DNA of 64,000 nucleotides from Beijerinckiaceae bacterium (lineage in GTDB: Bacteria; Pseudomonadota; Alphaproteobacteria; Rhizobiales; Beijerinckiaceae): positions 62,001 through 126,000 of the forward strand of contig CANGFT010000004.1 of assembly GCA_947453205.1 (NCBI GenBank), written 5' to 3'. The stretch's first letter is position 1. Each line of letters opens with the position of its first letter. The position numbers were made by a program, and so were the translations under genes. Under the pieces are notes generated by a model, which was given only the letters and a program-made list of their open reading frames with translations, searched no databases and was not told where the DNA came from. This document shows positions 1 to 8,079 of the stretch, in pieces.

Positions 1-669
1 GTCCGGCCAATGGCCGGGGACGCGGACTTCGTCAAAGTCCGAGAGCATATGGGCGTAGAGCGCGGCGTGCTTGGCCTCGCGCCGGTAGTCGAGCTCCTCA
101 CGCACGCGCGCCCCGATTTCGACGGCGATTTCGCGGGTGTCGATGGCCGGGTCCATGCGCCGATGGAGCGAAAAGAGCATATTGAGCTGGGAGAGGTCCG
201 CCTCGACGGCAGACGCCATGTCGGGATATTGCAGCTTGCAGGCGAGCGGGCGGCCATCAAGGCTCGTCGCGCGATGCACCTGTCCCAGCGAGGCGGCGGC
301 GGCGGGCCGCAGGTCGAAGGCGCCGAACCGCGACCGCCACTGGGGCCCAAGCTCGGCCTGCATGCGCCGCTTGACGAAGGCCGCGCCCATGGGCGGCGCG
401 TCGGCCTGCAGCTTCTGGAGCTCCTCGGCATATTCGGGGGGCAGGGCGTCGGGGATGGTGGCCAGCAGCTGCGCCACCTTCATCATGGGCCCCTTGAGAT
501 CGCCCAGAGCCCGGGTGAGCGCCCGCGGAAGCGTGGCCTCCTCGCCCGCGCGCGCGCCGCCCATCAGGGTCGCAGCCGCAATGCGCGCGGCGACCCCGCC
601 CACATTGGCGCCGACCCGCGCATAGCGGGTGGCGCGGGCGGAAAAGCGATTGGCTTCGTCGTCGATCAT
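1..669 (-). CDS. AarF/UbiB (ABC1) family protein kinase-like protein, 3' part cut by window edge
   Basis: This gene is not in the ORF track because it is open at the window edge; I read it by hand. It starts at ATG 667-669 and stays open for 223 codons to base 1. The translation begins MIDDEANRFSARATRYARVG and carries the ABC1/AarF hallmarks: a KGPMMKVAQ element at residues 59-67 (the family KxGQ region), the alanine-rich loop and SLGQVHRA at about 123-133, and the presumed ATP-binding lysine in LACKLQYP (K145). Family members are atypical kinase-like ATPases linked to ubiquinone metabolism. The C-terminal half with the catalytic aspartates lies outside the window. It follows the monooxygenase on the same strand after about 70 bases. 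Confidence 0.85.
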   Translation of the reverse strand, partial: MIDDEANRFSARATRYARVGANVGGVAARIAAATLMGGARAGEEATLPRALTRALGDLKGPMMKVAQLLATIPDALPPEYAEELQKLQADAPPMGAAFVKRRMQAELGPQWRSRFGAFDLRPAAAASLGQVHRATSLDGRPLACKLQYPDMASAVEADLSQLNMLFSLHRRMDPAIDTREIAVEIGARVREELDYRREAKHAALYAHMLSDFDEVRVPGHWPD

Positions 670-738
670 GGACTGCAACCTGCGGTGGCCGGCTTGTGCG
701 TCAAGCGTCAGCCGCAGGTCTACGGGCCGGAGGCCGCC

Positions 739-1935
739 TCAGACCGGAACCGTGTTCACATTATAGGTGAACAACCACTCATAACGCGCGGCGATGGCCT
801 CGGCGCTCCACTCGCGGTCGATATAGGCGTCGGCCTTGGCGGGATCGCGATAATCGGGATTGTGGAAGTGGCGCACCATGTCGTTGGCGCCTGCGACCAT
901 GCGGTTGTCGCGCTCGAGACGGGCGGCCTCATAGCGGCGCAGGGCCGTGGGCACGTCGTCATAGGCTTCAAGGCAGCGCGCCAGAACCACGCCATCCTCC
1001 AGCGCCATGACCGCGCCCTGCGCCAGAAATGGCAGCGTGGGATGGCAGGCGTCGCCGAGCAAAGCGACGCGGCCATAGGCGAAGCGCGACAGGGGATCAC
1101 GCACCAGATATGCCCATTGCAGGAGCTTGGGCGCGGCGTCGATCATCACATGAATGTCTTCGTGCCAGCCCTCGAAATCCCTGTGGCACTGCTCCCTCGT
1201 GCCCTCGACGGTCCAGGCGGATTCCTTCCATTCGGGTCGTTCGATGGTGGCGGCGAGGTTGAAGATCTCCCCATCGCGCAGGGGATAATGGACCACATGG
1301 CCGTTGGGGCCGATCCAGTTGACCGCCATGCTGGCGCGCATGCGGTCGGGCAGGGCGTCGAGGGGGATCACCCCGCGCCAGATCATCATTCCGGGATAGC
1401 GGGAGGGGGCGTCATTGGCGGTCAGGCTGCGCACCATGGAATTGACGCCATCGCAGCCGATCAGCGCATCGCCCTCGAAGACGCGCCCGTCCTGCAGGGT
1501 GAGGAACACCTTGCCATCGCTCTCCCTGAAGGAGGCGCAGCGCGCGTTGAGGTGCAGCACATCGGGCCGCTGGCGCAGCACGGCGTCGCTGACGGCGGTG
1601 AGAAGATCGGGCCGGTAGACCGTGAGATAGGGATAGCCGTAGCGCTCCAGGGCGGCGGGGCCCATGTCGAAGAGCTTCCAGACCTTGCCCGTGCTCCACA
1701 GGCGCACTTCCTTGCGCTCGGCCCGGCAGGAGAGTTTGCGCAGGGTTTCGAAGGCGCCGATGGAATCAAGGGCGCGGTTGCCGTTGGGGCTGATCTGGAT
1801 GCCCGCGCCCACCTCGCGCAGCTCGCCCGCCTGTTCGAAGATCGCCACATCAAAGCCGCGCTGCAGAAGCGCCGCAGCCGTCGTCATGCCGCCAATGCCG
1901 CCGCCAGCGATGAGAATGCGTTTGGGACCAGCCAC
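739..1935 (-). CDS. FAD-dependent monooxygenase, salicylate/3-hydroxybenzoate hydroxylase type
   Basis: A 398-residue class A flavoprotein monooxygenase. The N-terminal Rossmann motif GGGIGGMTTAAAL (about residues 10-22) binds FAD, LIGCDGVNSMVR is the central DG motif, and GDACHPTLPFLAQGAVMALED near residue 290 is the second FAD motif. Length and order match UbiH/NahG-like hydroxylases that use NAD(P)H and O2 to hydroxylate an aromatic ring. The start is GTG at 1933-1935, supported by a GGAGG sequence seven bases upstream. There is no signal peptide, so it should be cytoplasmic. It lies upstream of the AarF-like gene on the same strand. The ring substrate cannot be told from sequence. Confidence 0.88.
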   Translation of the reverse strand: MAGPKRILIAGGGIGGMTTAAALLQRGFDVAIFEQAGELREVGAGIQISPNGNRALDSIGAFETLRKLSCRAERKEVRLWSTGKVWKLFDMGPAALERYGYPYLTVYRPDLLTAVSDAVLRQRPDVLHLNARCASFRESDGKVFLTLQDGRVFEGDALIGCDGVNSMVRSLTANDAPSRYPGMMIWRGVIPLDALPDRMRASMAVNWIGPNGHVVHYPLRDGEIFNLAATIERPEWKESAWTVEGTREQCHRDFEGWHEDIHVMIDAAPKLLQWAYLVRDPLSRFAYGRVALLGDACHPTLPFLAQGAVMALEDGVVLARCLEAYDDVPTALRRYEAARLERDNRMVAGANDMVRHFHNPDYRDPAKADAYIDREWSAEAIAARYEWLFTYNVNTVPV

Positions 1936-1999
1936 CTGTGCGCCTCCGGTTCTTGGCAGCTTCCTAGCTCAGGAGAGGGCGCAGGAGCAATGAGGTTCG

Positions 2000-2383
2000 C
2001 TACTTCGGCCAGTTGTCGCGGATCCAGCGGGCGAGGGATTCCTCGCTGACATTGCCTGCGGCGAGGTCGAGGATGATGACCGTGGCGTCGGCGGGCCTGG
2101 GCGCAAATGGAACGTCATTCAGGCGCAGAAACGTCATCATGCACTGGAACGCGATGCGTTTGTTGCCATCGATGAATGGGTGATTTTTCGCAAGGCCATA
2201 GGCATAGGACGCCGCCAGCGTGGCAAGATCAGTTTCGCCATAATGCCAGCGATTGACCGGCCGCATGAGCGCGGATTCGAGCAGCCCGGCGTCGCGGATG
2301 CCGTCAGGCCCCCCAAACACGCTGAGCTGCTCCGCATGAAGGTCGACGACCTCGGTGAGGTCGAGCCAGAGGGGCTCGATCAT
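2000..2383 (-). CDS. doc: Death-on-curing (Doc/Fic-fold) family toxin
   Basis: A 127-residue single-domain Fic/Doc protein. The signature HPFIDGNKR at residues 68-76 is the Fic active-site loop in the form typical of chromosomal Doc-family toxins. P1 Doc has HxFxDANKR and phosphorylates EF-Tu, whereas classical Fic proteins AMPylate; the GN in the loop here leaves the chemistry open. An N-terminal segment with LTEVVDLHAEQL and a conserved GGPDGIRD stretch also fits the family. The start codon overlaps the antitoxin stop in an ATGA, so the two are translationally coupled, antitoxin first. Toxin-antitoxin function is inferred from this pairing and from the operator upstream. Confidence 0.88.
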   Translation of the reverse strand: MIEPLWLDLTEVVDLHAEQLSVFGGPDGIRDAGLLESALMRPVNRWHYGETDLATLAASYAYGLAKNHPFIDGNKRIAFQCMMTFLRLNDVPFAPRPADATVIILDLAAGNVSEESLARWIRDNWPK

Positions 2384-2640
2384 TTCGCCAACTCGCGGAA
2401 GGTGTCCTTATACTCGTCCATCACCTTGCGGGCGATGTCCATGACCTTCGCGTGCTTGGGATCATAGGGACTGAGCTTAATGCCCTGCTCCGTCTGCTCC
2501 ACAATATGCATCTTGTCGCCCTCCTTGAGGTCGAGGCGGGCGAGCAGGTCTTTGGGCAGGATGAATCCCAGGGAATTGCCGATCTTGCGGATCTGCAGGA
2601 CGTAGCCTTCCATCTCGACGGTCCGGGGCTGTTCGTTCAT
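2380..2640 (-). CDS. AbrB/MazE-type (SpoVT fold) antitoxin
   Basis: An 86-residue protein with an N-terminal swapped-hairpin AbrB domain. The stretch LQIRKIGNSLGFILPKDLLARLDLKEGDKMHIV (about residues 15-47) is the family signature, and the C-terminal tail, rich in charged residues, is the likely toxin-neutralising segment. It precedes the Doc toxin by a four-base ATGA overlap. The start ATG lies behind an AGGAG ribosome-binding site that is itself part of a perfect 14-base inverted repeat, so the protein probably binds its own promoter. AbrB-type antitoxins paired with Doc-type toxins are a known arrangement. Confidence 0.9.
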   Translation of the reverse strand: MNEQPRTVEMEGYVLQIRKIGNSLGFILPKDLLARLDLKEGDKMHIVEQTEQGIKLSPYDPKHAKVMDIARKVMDEYKDTFRELAK

Positions 2641-2646
2641 GGCGAT

Positions 2647-2679
2647 CTCCTGTGTTATACGAACTGTATAACACAGGAG
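2647..2679 (-). promoter_or_regulatory. Perfect inverted repeat covering promoter and RBS of the toxin-antitoxin operon
   Basis: The two 14-base arms CTCCTGTGTTATAC and GTATAACACAGGAG match perfectly around a five-base GAACT spacer. On the minus strand the arms carry -10-like TTATAC and TATAAC sequences, and the distal arm ends in the AGGAG that serves the antitoxin ATG seven bases later. This is the expected position of an autorepression operator. If transcription starts upstream, the RNA could also fold and hide the ribosome-binding site. The protein that binds is inferred, not seen. Confidence 0.75.
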
Positions 2680-2696
2680 GCGCCGCCCCGAAAGCC

Positions 2697-4535
2697 TCAG
2701 AGCGTCTCAAGCTCGGCGATCATGCCCTCGATCATGTTGAGCCCGATCTGCCAGAAGCCGGGATCGCGGGCGTCGAGGCCAAAGGGGGCGAGGAGTTCGG
2801 AATAGTGTTTCGAGCCGCCCGCCGAGAGCAGGGCGAAATATTTCTCCACAAAGCCATCCGCCGCGTTCTGATAGACGCCGTAAAGCGAATTCACGAGGCA
2901 ATCCCCGAAGGCGTAGGCGTAGACATAGAAGGGGGAATGGACGAAATGCGGGATATAGGCCCAGAAGGTCTCGTATCCCTCATGCAGGGCGATGGAGGGG
3001 CCAAGGCTCTCCGCCTGCACGCTCATCCAGAGTTCGCCGATCCGCTCGGCCGTCAGCTCGCCCTCGCGCCGGGCCTCATGCAGCTTGCGCTCGAATGAGT
3101 AGAAGGCGATCTGGCGCACGACCGTATTGATCATGTCCTCCACCTTGGCGGCGAGCATGGCGCGGCGCTGATCGGGGCCGGCCTCCGCCAGAAGGGTGCG
3201 GAAGGTCAGCATCTCCCCGAAGACGCTGGCGGTTTCGGCCAGCGTCAGGGGCGTCGGCGCCATCAAGGCTCCATTTGGCGCGGCGAGCACCTGATGCACC
3301 CCATGGCCAAGCTCATGGGCGAGCGTCATCACATCCCGCGGCTTGCCCTGATAATTCAGGAGAACATAGGGATGGGCGGAGGGGACGGTGGGGTGCGCGA
3401 AAGCGCCCGGCGCCTTGCCCGGCCGCACCGGCGCGTCAATCCAGCCCTCATCGAAGAAGCGCCGGGCGATCTCGGCCATGCGCGGCGAGAAAGCGCCATA
3501 GGCGGAGAGGACGAGATGGCGCGCATCCTCCCAGTTGTAGGAGCGGGTGGGGACATTGGGCAGCGGGGCGTTGCGGTCCCAGTGGTCGAGGCGCTCTTTG
3601 CCGAACCATTTGGCCTTCAGCTTGTAATAGCGGTGGGACAGGCGCGGATAGGCCTCCTGCACGGCCGCCACCAGCGAATCCACGACCTCGCGCTCGACGC
3701 GGTTCGACAGGTGCCGGGAATCGGCCACATCGCTGAATCCGCGCCAGCGGTCGCCGATCTCCTTGTCCTTGGCCAGCACATTGGTGATGAGCGAGAAGGT
3801 GCGCTGATGGGCGCGCAGGGTCTGGGCCAGCGCCTCCGCCGCCTCCTTGCGCACGCTCGCCTCCTTGTCCTGCATGAGGTTCAAGGTGGGCTCCAGCGTC
3901 AGCTCCTTGTCGCCGACCTTGAACCGCAGGGACGCGATGGTCTCGTCGAAGAGCCGGTTCCAGGCCCCGCGCCCGGTGACGGATTTCTCGTGGAAGAGCT
4001 GCTCGACCCGGTCTTCGAGCTGATAGGGCTTCTCGCGCCGCACATCCTCGATCCAGGGCCGGTACCAGGCGAGCGGCCCGCCGGAGATGGCCTTCTCCAC
4101 GAGGGCGTCGTCGATTCGGTTCAATTCGAGGGTCAGGAAGAGCAGGTCGGTCGAGGCGTTCGTGACCTTTTCCTGGGTGTCGCCAAAAAATTTCGCGCGC
4201 AGGGGATCGGTGGTGTCCCCGGCGTAGATCAGGCCCGCGTAGGACATGATCCGCCCGATCAGATCCTCCAGACGCTCATAGCGCTGGAGCATCTCGAAGA
4301 GCTTGCGGGAGGCCTCGGGCTCCCCGGCGATCTCGGCGAGCTTGCCCCGATAGGCCTGTGCGAAGGCTTTGGATTCGCTCAGGGCGCGCTCCAGATCCCC
4401 CGAAAATTCGGGCGATTCCATCCCCGGATAGAGGTCGGTCAGGTTCCATTCGGGCAGGCCGCCGACGACGGAGGCTGCGCCCTTGGCCTGGGCGGAGAGG
4501 GCGGTCGGGGCTTGGGCGGAGAGGGAGAAGCGCAT
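2697..4535 (-). CDS. pepF: M3 family oligoendopeptidase F
   Basis: A zinc metallopeptidase of about 612 residues (family M3, usual length about 600) that degrades short peptides in the cytoplasm. The catalytic zinc motif HELGHGVHQ sits in TLAHELGHGVHQVLAAP about two thirds along, followed by the expected downstream LAETASVFGEM with the third zinc ligand glutamate. The N-terminal WNLTDLYPGMESPEF segment is typical of PepF. The ORF-track start at 4589 is a TTG without support; I prefer ATG at 4535 (MRFSLSAQA) and ATG at 4544 is equally possible. It lies upstream of the toxin-antitoxin pair on the same strand but that pair has its own promoter region. Confidence 0.9.
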   Translation of the reverse strand: MRFSLSAQAPTALSAQAKGAASVVGGLPEWNLTDLYPGMESPEFSGDLERALSESKAFAQAYRGKLAEIAGEPEASRKLFEMLQRYERLEDLIGRIMSYAGLIYAGDTTDPLRAKFFGDTQEKVTNASTDLLFLTLELNRIDDALVEKAISGGPLAWYRPWIEDVRREKPYQLEDRVEQLFHEKSVTGRGAWNRLFDETIASLRFKVGDKELTLEPTLNLMQDKEASVRKEAAEALAQTLRAHQRTFSLITNVLAKDKEIGDRWRGFSDVADSRHLSNRVEREVVDSLVAAVQEAYPRLSHRYYKLKAKWFGKERLDHWDRNAPLPNVPTRSYNWEDARHLVLSAYGAFSPRMAEIARRFFDEGWIDAPVRPGKAPGAFAHPTVPSAHPYVLLNYQGKPRDVMTLAHELGHGVHQVLAAPNGALMAPTPLTLAETASVFGEMLTFRTLLAEAGPDQRRAMLAAKVEDMINTVVRQIAFYSFERKLHEARREGELTAERIGELWMSVQAESLGPSIALHEGYETFWAYIPHFVHSPFYVYAYAFGDCLVNSLYGVYQNAADGFVEKYFALLSAGGSKHYSELLAPFGLDARDPGFWQIGLNMIEGMIAELETL

Positions 4536-4682
4536 CGAGAACATCCACTGATGAGGTCGCGCTCTATATCGGGTCTCCCGGCGCCCCAATCAACCGCCCA
4601 GCCAGAAAGGTGACGCATTCGCCACAGTTCGGCCTGAAATTAATCGGCCATTTACCCTGTTCGAACAACATGCCTCCCCAGA

Positions 4683-4699
4683 GCAGGATTGCTTCCTGC
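4683..4699 (+). promoter_or_regulatory. Inverted repeat just upstream of the response-regulator RBS
   Basis: GCAGGA and TCCTGC form perfect six-base arms around TTGCT, immediately before the GGAGAG ribosome-binding site of the sigma-54-type regulator. It could be an autoregulatory operator or a small RNA hairpin in the leader. Nothing else in the sequence distinguishes these. Confidence 0.3.
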
Positions 4700-4717
4700 C
4701 GGAGAGTAAGCATCCGC

Positions 4718-6211
4718 ATGACCTCGACCGTCCTGATCGCCGATGACGACGCCATTCAGCGTCGCCTACTGGAAGCCATGGTCCGCCGATTCGGCTATCA
4801 GGCAGAACTCGTCGAAGGGGGCGAGGCGGCCCTGGCCCGGCTCGTCGCCGCCGATGCGCCGCGAATCGACTGCCTGATTCTCGATCTGGTCATGCCTGAC
4901 CTTGATGGCATGGGCGTTCTGTTGCGGATGAAGGAGCGCGGCCTCGCCACGCCCGTGATCGTTCAGACCTCCCCCAACTCCATCGAATCCGTCGTCTCCG
5001 CCATGCGGGCGGGCGCCTTCGATTTCGTCGTGAAGCCCGTGGGCGCCGAGCGCCTGCAGGTCTCCATCAAGAACGCGCTCCGCTTCGAGGCGCTGGAGGA
5101 GGAGGTCCGCCGCAAGGCCCGCTACGGTTCGGCGACCGTCTCTTTCCGCGACATCGCGACAACCTCTGAAAACATGAGCCGCATCCTTCGCCTGTGCGAG
5201 CGTGCGGCGAAATCCACCATCCCCGTGCTGATCGAAGGCGAGGCGGGGGTCGGCAAGGAGCTTGTGGCGCGCTCGATCCATGGGGCCTCCGACCGCCGCA
5301 GCCGTCCCTTTCTCGCCGTGAATTGTGCGGGCCTGTCCCAGGCCGAAGTCGAATCCTGTCTGTTCGGCCACGAGAAGGGCGCCTTTCCCGGCGCGATGGA
5401 GCGGCAGGTCGGCAAATTCGCGGAGGCCAACGGGGGCGCCCTGTTCCTGGAGAATGTCGAGGACTTGCCGCCCGCCGTCCAGGCCAAGCTTCTGCGCGCG
5501 CTCCATGAGGGCGAGATCGAGCCTGCCGGGGCGCGCAAGCCCATCAAGGTCGATGTGCGCATCATCACCGCCAGCAACCGCAACATGATGGAATGTGTGA
5601 AGGCGGGAGCCTTCCGCGAAGATCTCTACTACCGGCTCAATGTCTTCCCGATCACCGTGCCCCCCTTGCGGGCCCGCCATGAAGACATCGCCGACCTCGC
5701 GCGCAGATTCACCGCGCGCTTCGCCGCCGAACAGGGCAAGCGTCTGCGCGGCCTGTCCGCCGAAACCCTCGCGCTGCTCACCCGCTACAACTGGCCGGGC
5801 AATATCCGCCAGCTCGAGAACACGATCTATCGCGCCGTCGTGCTCGCCGAAGGCGACGAACTGACCATCGCCGAATTCCCGCAGATCGCGGCCCGCGTCG
5901 AGGGCTTCGACATTCGCATTCCCGCCGCGCCGGCGCTTGCGGCCGCGCCCGCCCCGCAGCGGGAGATCATCCGCATCGAGGTGCGCGACCCCAACGCCAT
6001 GCGGCCGCTCGACGACAGCGGCCATGTGCGCAAGCTTGAGGACATGGAGGCGGAGATGATCCGCTTCGCCCTCACCTATTATCGCGGACAGATGTCCGAA
6101 ATGGCGCGCAGGCTCGGCATCGGCCGCTCGACCCTCTACCGCAAGATGAAGGATCTCGGCCTTCAGGAAGATGAGATCTCGGCCATCGGGGCGAGCTTCG
6201 AGGCCGCCTGA
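4718..6211 (+). CDS. NtrC-family response regulator with altered sigma-54 activation motifs
   Basis: A 497-residue protein with a receiver domain (residues 1-120; acidic pair D10/D11, phosphoacceptor D56 in LDLVMP, T84, K106), an AAA+ domain (about 150-390) with Walker A GEAGVGKE at 174-181, and a Fis-type HTH at the C-terminus (MARRLGIGRSTLYRKMKDLGL). The sigma-54 contact loop, normally GAFTGA, reads GAFPGA (221-226). The Walker B region, normally LFLDE, reads GGALFLENVEDLP, so the aspartate is glutamate and the glutamate is asparagine. The protein may therefore not drive sigma-54 promoters in the standard way. The ATG at 4718, behind GGAGAG, starts the receiver; the longer ORF-track start adds non-homologous sequence. 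No histidine kinase is adjacent. Confidence 0.9.
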   Translation: MTSTVLIADDDAIQRRLLEAMVRRFGYQAELVEGGEAALARLVAADAPRIDCLILDLVMPDLDGMGVLLRMKERGLATPVIVQTSPNSIESVVSAMRAGAFDFVVKPVGAERLQVSIKNALRFEALEEEVRRKARYGSATVSFRDIATTSENMSRILRLCERAAKSTIPVLIEGEAGVGKELVARSIHGASDRRSRPFLAVNCAGLSQAEVESCLFGHEKGAFPGAMERQVGKFAEANGGALFLENVEDLPPAVQAKLLRALHEGEIEPAGARKPIKVDVRIITASNRNMMECVKAGAFREDLYYRLNVFPITVPPLRARHEDIADLARRFTARFAAEQGKRLRGLSAETLALLTRYNWPGNIRQLENTIYRAVVLAEGDELTIAEFPQIAARVEGFDIRIPAAPALAAAPAPQREIIRIEVRDPNAMRPLDDSGHVRKLEDMEAEMIRFALTYYRGQMSEMARRLGIGRSTLYRKMKDLGLQEDEISAIGASFEAA

Positions 6212-6338
6212 GCGGCGGTCTCCATTTGAACGTTCATTTGCTTTTCTTTGCGTGACCTCACGCCATTTCATTAAAAAACCGAAAGCTCCCTTTGCGGGAG
6301 GGCCAGAAAAACGACCCCGATCCGGAAGGGTGACGTAG

Positions 6339-8078
6339 ATGAGAGTGAATGCGCCCCATGCCTTGCTTCTGGGCCTGTCCATGAGCGCGCTCATGCTGGC
6401 GATGCAGGCCCATGCGCAGGATGTCGGCGCGACGCCGCAGCTCGACCATAGCACCACGCAGACCATCACCTTGCGCGCAGCCCCCGACAAGCTGGCGCCC
6501 TTCGAGCCCTCGCCGATCATTGAAGCGCCCGAGGCGCCGCCTGCGGCTTTGAGCGCGCCAGGCGCTGCGCCCGCGCAGGACTTAGCCGCTCCCCTCCTCG
6601 CCGCTCCCGACGCCGCGACCCTTGCCGCCGCCATCAAGCTTGGCCTTGAAGACCTCGCGAAAGACCCAATCCGCAGCCCCGCCCTCAAGCGCGAGCGCGA
6701 GGCCATCGCCGCCTTTTACGCCGCGCGCGGCCATGCGCCCCTGTGGTTCGACACAACCGACTGGGCCCCTGCGGCGAAATCCGCTTTGACGCGGCTCGAA
6801 CATGCCGATGAAGACGGACTGGCGCTGAAACTGGCCTTGCCCACGCTCAGCGGCGGCACGAATGGCGAACGCGCGGCGGCCGAGATCGCCCTTTCCCTGG
6901 CGGTCGTGACCTATGGTCGGCAGGCCAGCGGGTCGCGCATCGACCCCCAGACCATCGACAAGCTCATCACCGAAAAGCCTGATGTGGCGGAGCCCGCGCG
7001 CATTCTTTCGACCGTCGCCGCCGCTGGGGATGCGGACGCCGCGCTGCGCAGCTTCAACCCCACGCAATCCGGTTATCTCGCCTTGCGCGAAAAGCTTGCC
7101 GAAGTGCGCCGCGAAAAGCCCAGGAGCATTGATCGGGTGGCCTCGGGGCCGACCCTTAAACCGGGCATGAAGGATCCGCGCGTGCCGGTCATTCGTGCGC
7201 GCTTCGGCCTTGATCCCCAGCCCATGGGCGAGACGCCCGAGCCGTTGCTTTATGACACGCGCGTCGCCTCGGCGGTGGCGGATTTTCAGCGTGGCCATGG
7301 CTTGCCCGCCAATGGGCAACTCACGGCGCGAACGGTCCTCGCCCTCTCGGGCGGCGACCCCGTGCGGCTTGAAGCCGAGATCATCGCGAATATGGAGCGC
7401 TGGCGCTGGCGGGCGCGCGGCGAAGCGCCAGAGCGGATCGAGGTCAACATTCCCGATTTCAGCGTGCGCGTGATGCGCGGCAACGCGGAATTCCACAGCG
7501 CGCGCGTGATCGTGGGCAAACCCACGACACGGACGCCGGTCTTCTCGAACCGCATGCAATTCGTCGAGGTCAATCCTTACTGGAATGTGCCCGACAGCAT
7601 CATCCGGAAAGAGATGATGCCGAAACTGGCGGAGGATCCGACCTATCTGGAGCGCGCGGGCTATCAAGTCTCGACCGCGCCCAATGGCAGGATGGTCGTG
7701 CGCCAGCCGCCGGGCGCGAGGAATGCGCTGGGGAACATCAAATTCATGTTCCCCAATGAACATGCGGTCTATCTGCACGATACGCCGACGCGCAAGCTTT
7801 TCGCCAATGACACGCGCGCTTACAGCCATGGCTGCGTGCGGCTCGACCAGCCCTTCAAATTCGCAGAGGTCGTGCTCGGCGCGCAGAATGGCTGGACGGA
7901 AGAGCGGGCCCGCAGCCTCGTCGGCGGCAAGAATCAGACGATCCATCTGCCGCATCCCATCGACATCCACATCGGCTATTACACCGCCTTTGTGGACGGC
8001 GAGGGCAAGCTGCAGTTGCGCGACGACATCTATGGCTATTCGCGCAAGGTGCGGGTGGCGCTGGGTCTGGAAGCGTGA
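6339..8078 (+). CDS. L,D-transpeptidase, YcbB/LdtD type
   Basis: A 579-residue exported cell-wall enzyme. Residues 1-27 form a signal peptide ending MQAHAQ. A low-complexity Ala/Pro linker follows, then a scaffold region (about 118-255), a peptidoglycan-binding domain (about 280-335, RVASAVADFQRGHGLPANGQLT) and a YkuD catalytic domain with H480, and SHGCVRL carrying catalytic C499. Such enzymes form 3-3 peptidoglycan crosslinks or attach outer-membrane proteins in the periplasm. The start ATG has GGAAGGG upstream. The large insertion between the peptidoglycan-binding and catalytic domains is usual for the YcbB group. It ends one base from the convergent binding-protein gene. Confidence 0.9.
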   Translation: MRVNAPHALLLGLSMSALMLAMQAHAQDVGATPQLDHSTTQTITLRAAPDKLAPFEPSPIIEAPEAPPAALSAPGAAPAQDLAAPLLAAPDAATLAAAIKLGLEDLAKDPIRSPALKREREAIAAFYAARGHAPLWFDTTDWAPAAKSALTRLEHADEDGLALKLALPTLSGGTNGERAAAEIALSLAVVTYGRQASGSRIDPQTIDKLITEKPDVAEPARILSTVAAAGDADAALRSFNPTQSGYLALREKLAEVRREKPRSIDRVASGPTLKPGMKDPRVPVIRARFGLDPQPMGETPEPLLYDTRVASAVADFQRGHGLPANGQLTARTVLALSGGDPVRLEAEIIANMERWRWRARGEAPERIEVNIPDFSVRVMRGNAEFHSARVIVGKPTTRTPVFSNRMQFVEVNPYWNVPDSIIRKEMMPKLAEDPTYLERAGYQVSTAPNGRMVVRQPPGARNALGNIKFMFPNEHAVYLHDTPTRKLFANDTRAYSHGCVRLDQPFKFAEVVLGAQNGWTEERARSLVGGKNQTIHLPHPIDIHIGYYTAFVDGEGKLQLRDDIYGYSRKVRVALGLEA

Positions 8079-8079
8079 T

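Noticed and set aside
10-2049. 679-codon plus-strand ORF across the first 2 kb
   Set aside because: It is antisense to the AarF-like and monooxygenase genes, which have clear family motifs; the ORF has none and is a high-GC shadow.
3294-4613. 439-codon plus-strand ORF
   Set aside because: Antisense to oligoendopeptidase F, whose HELGH motif is clear.
6286-6300. CTCCC-TTTGC-GGGAG hairpin after the response-regulator gene
   Set aside because: The stem is short and no T-run follows, so I do not call it a terminator.
4766-6706. 646-codon minus-strand ORF
   Set aside because: It lies antisense to the response regulator and part of the L,D-transpeptidase and has no recognisable motif.
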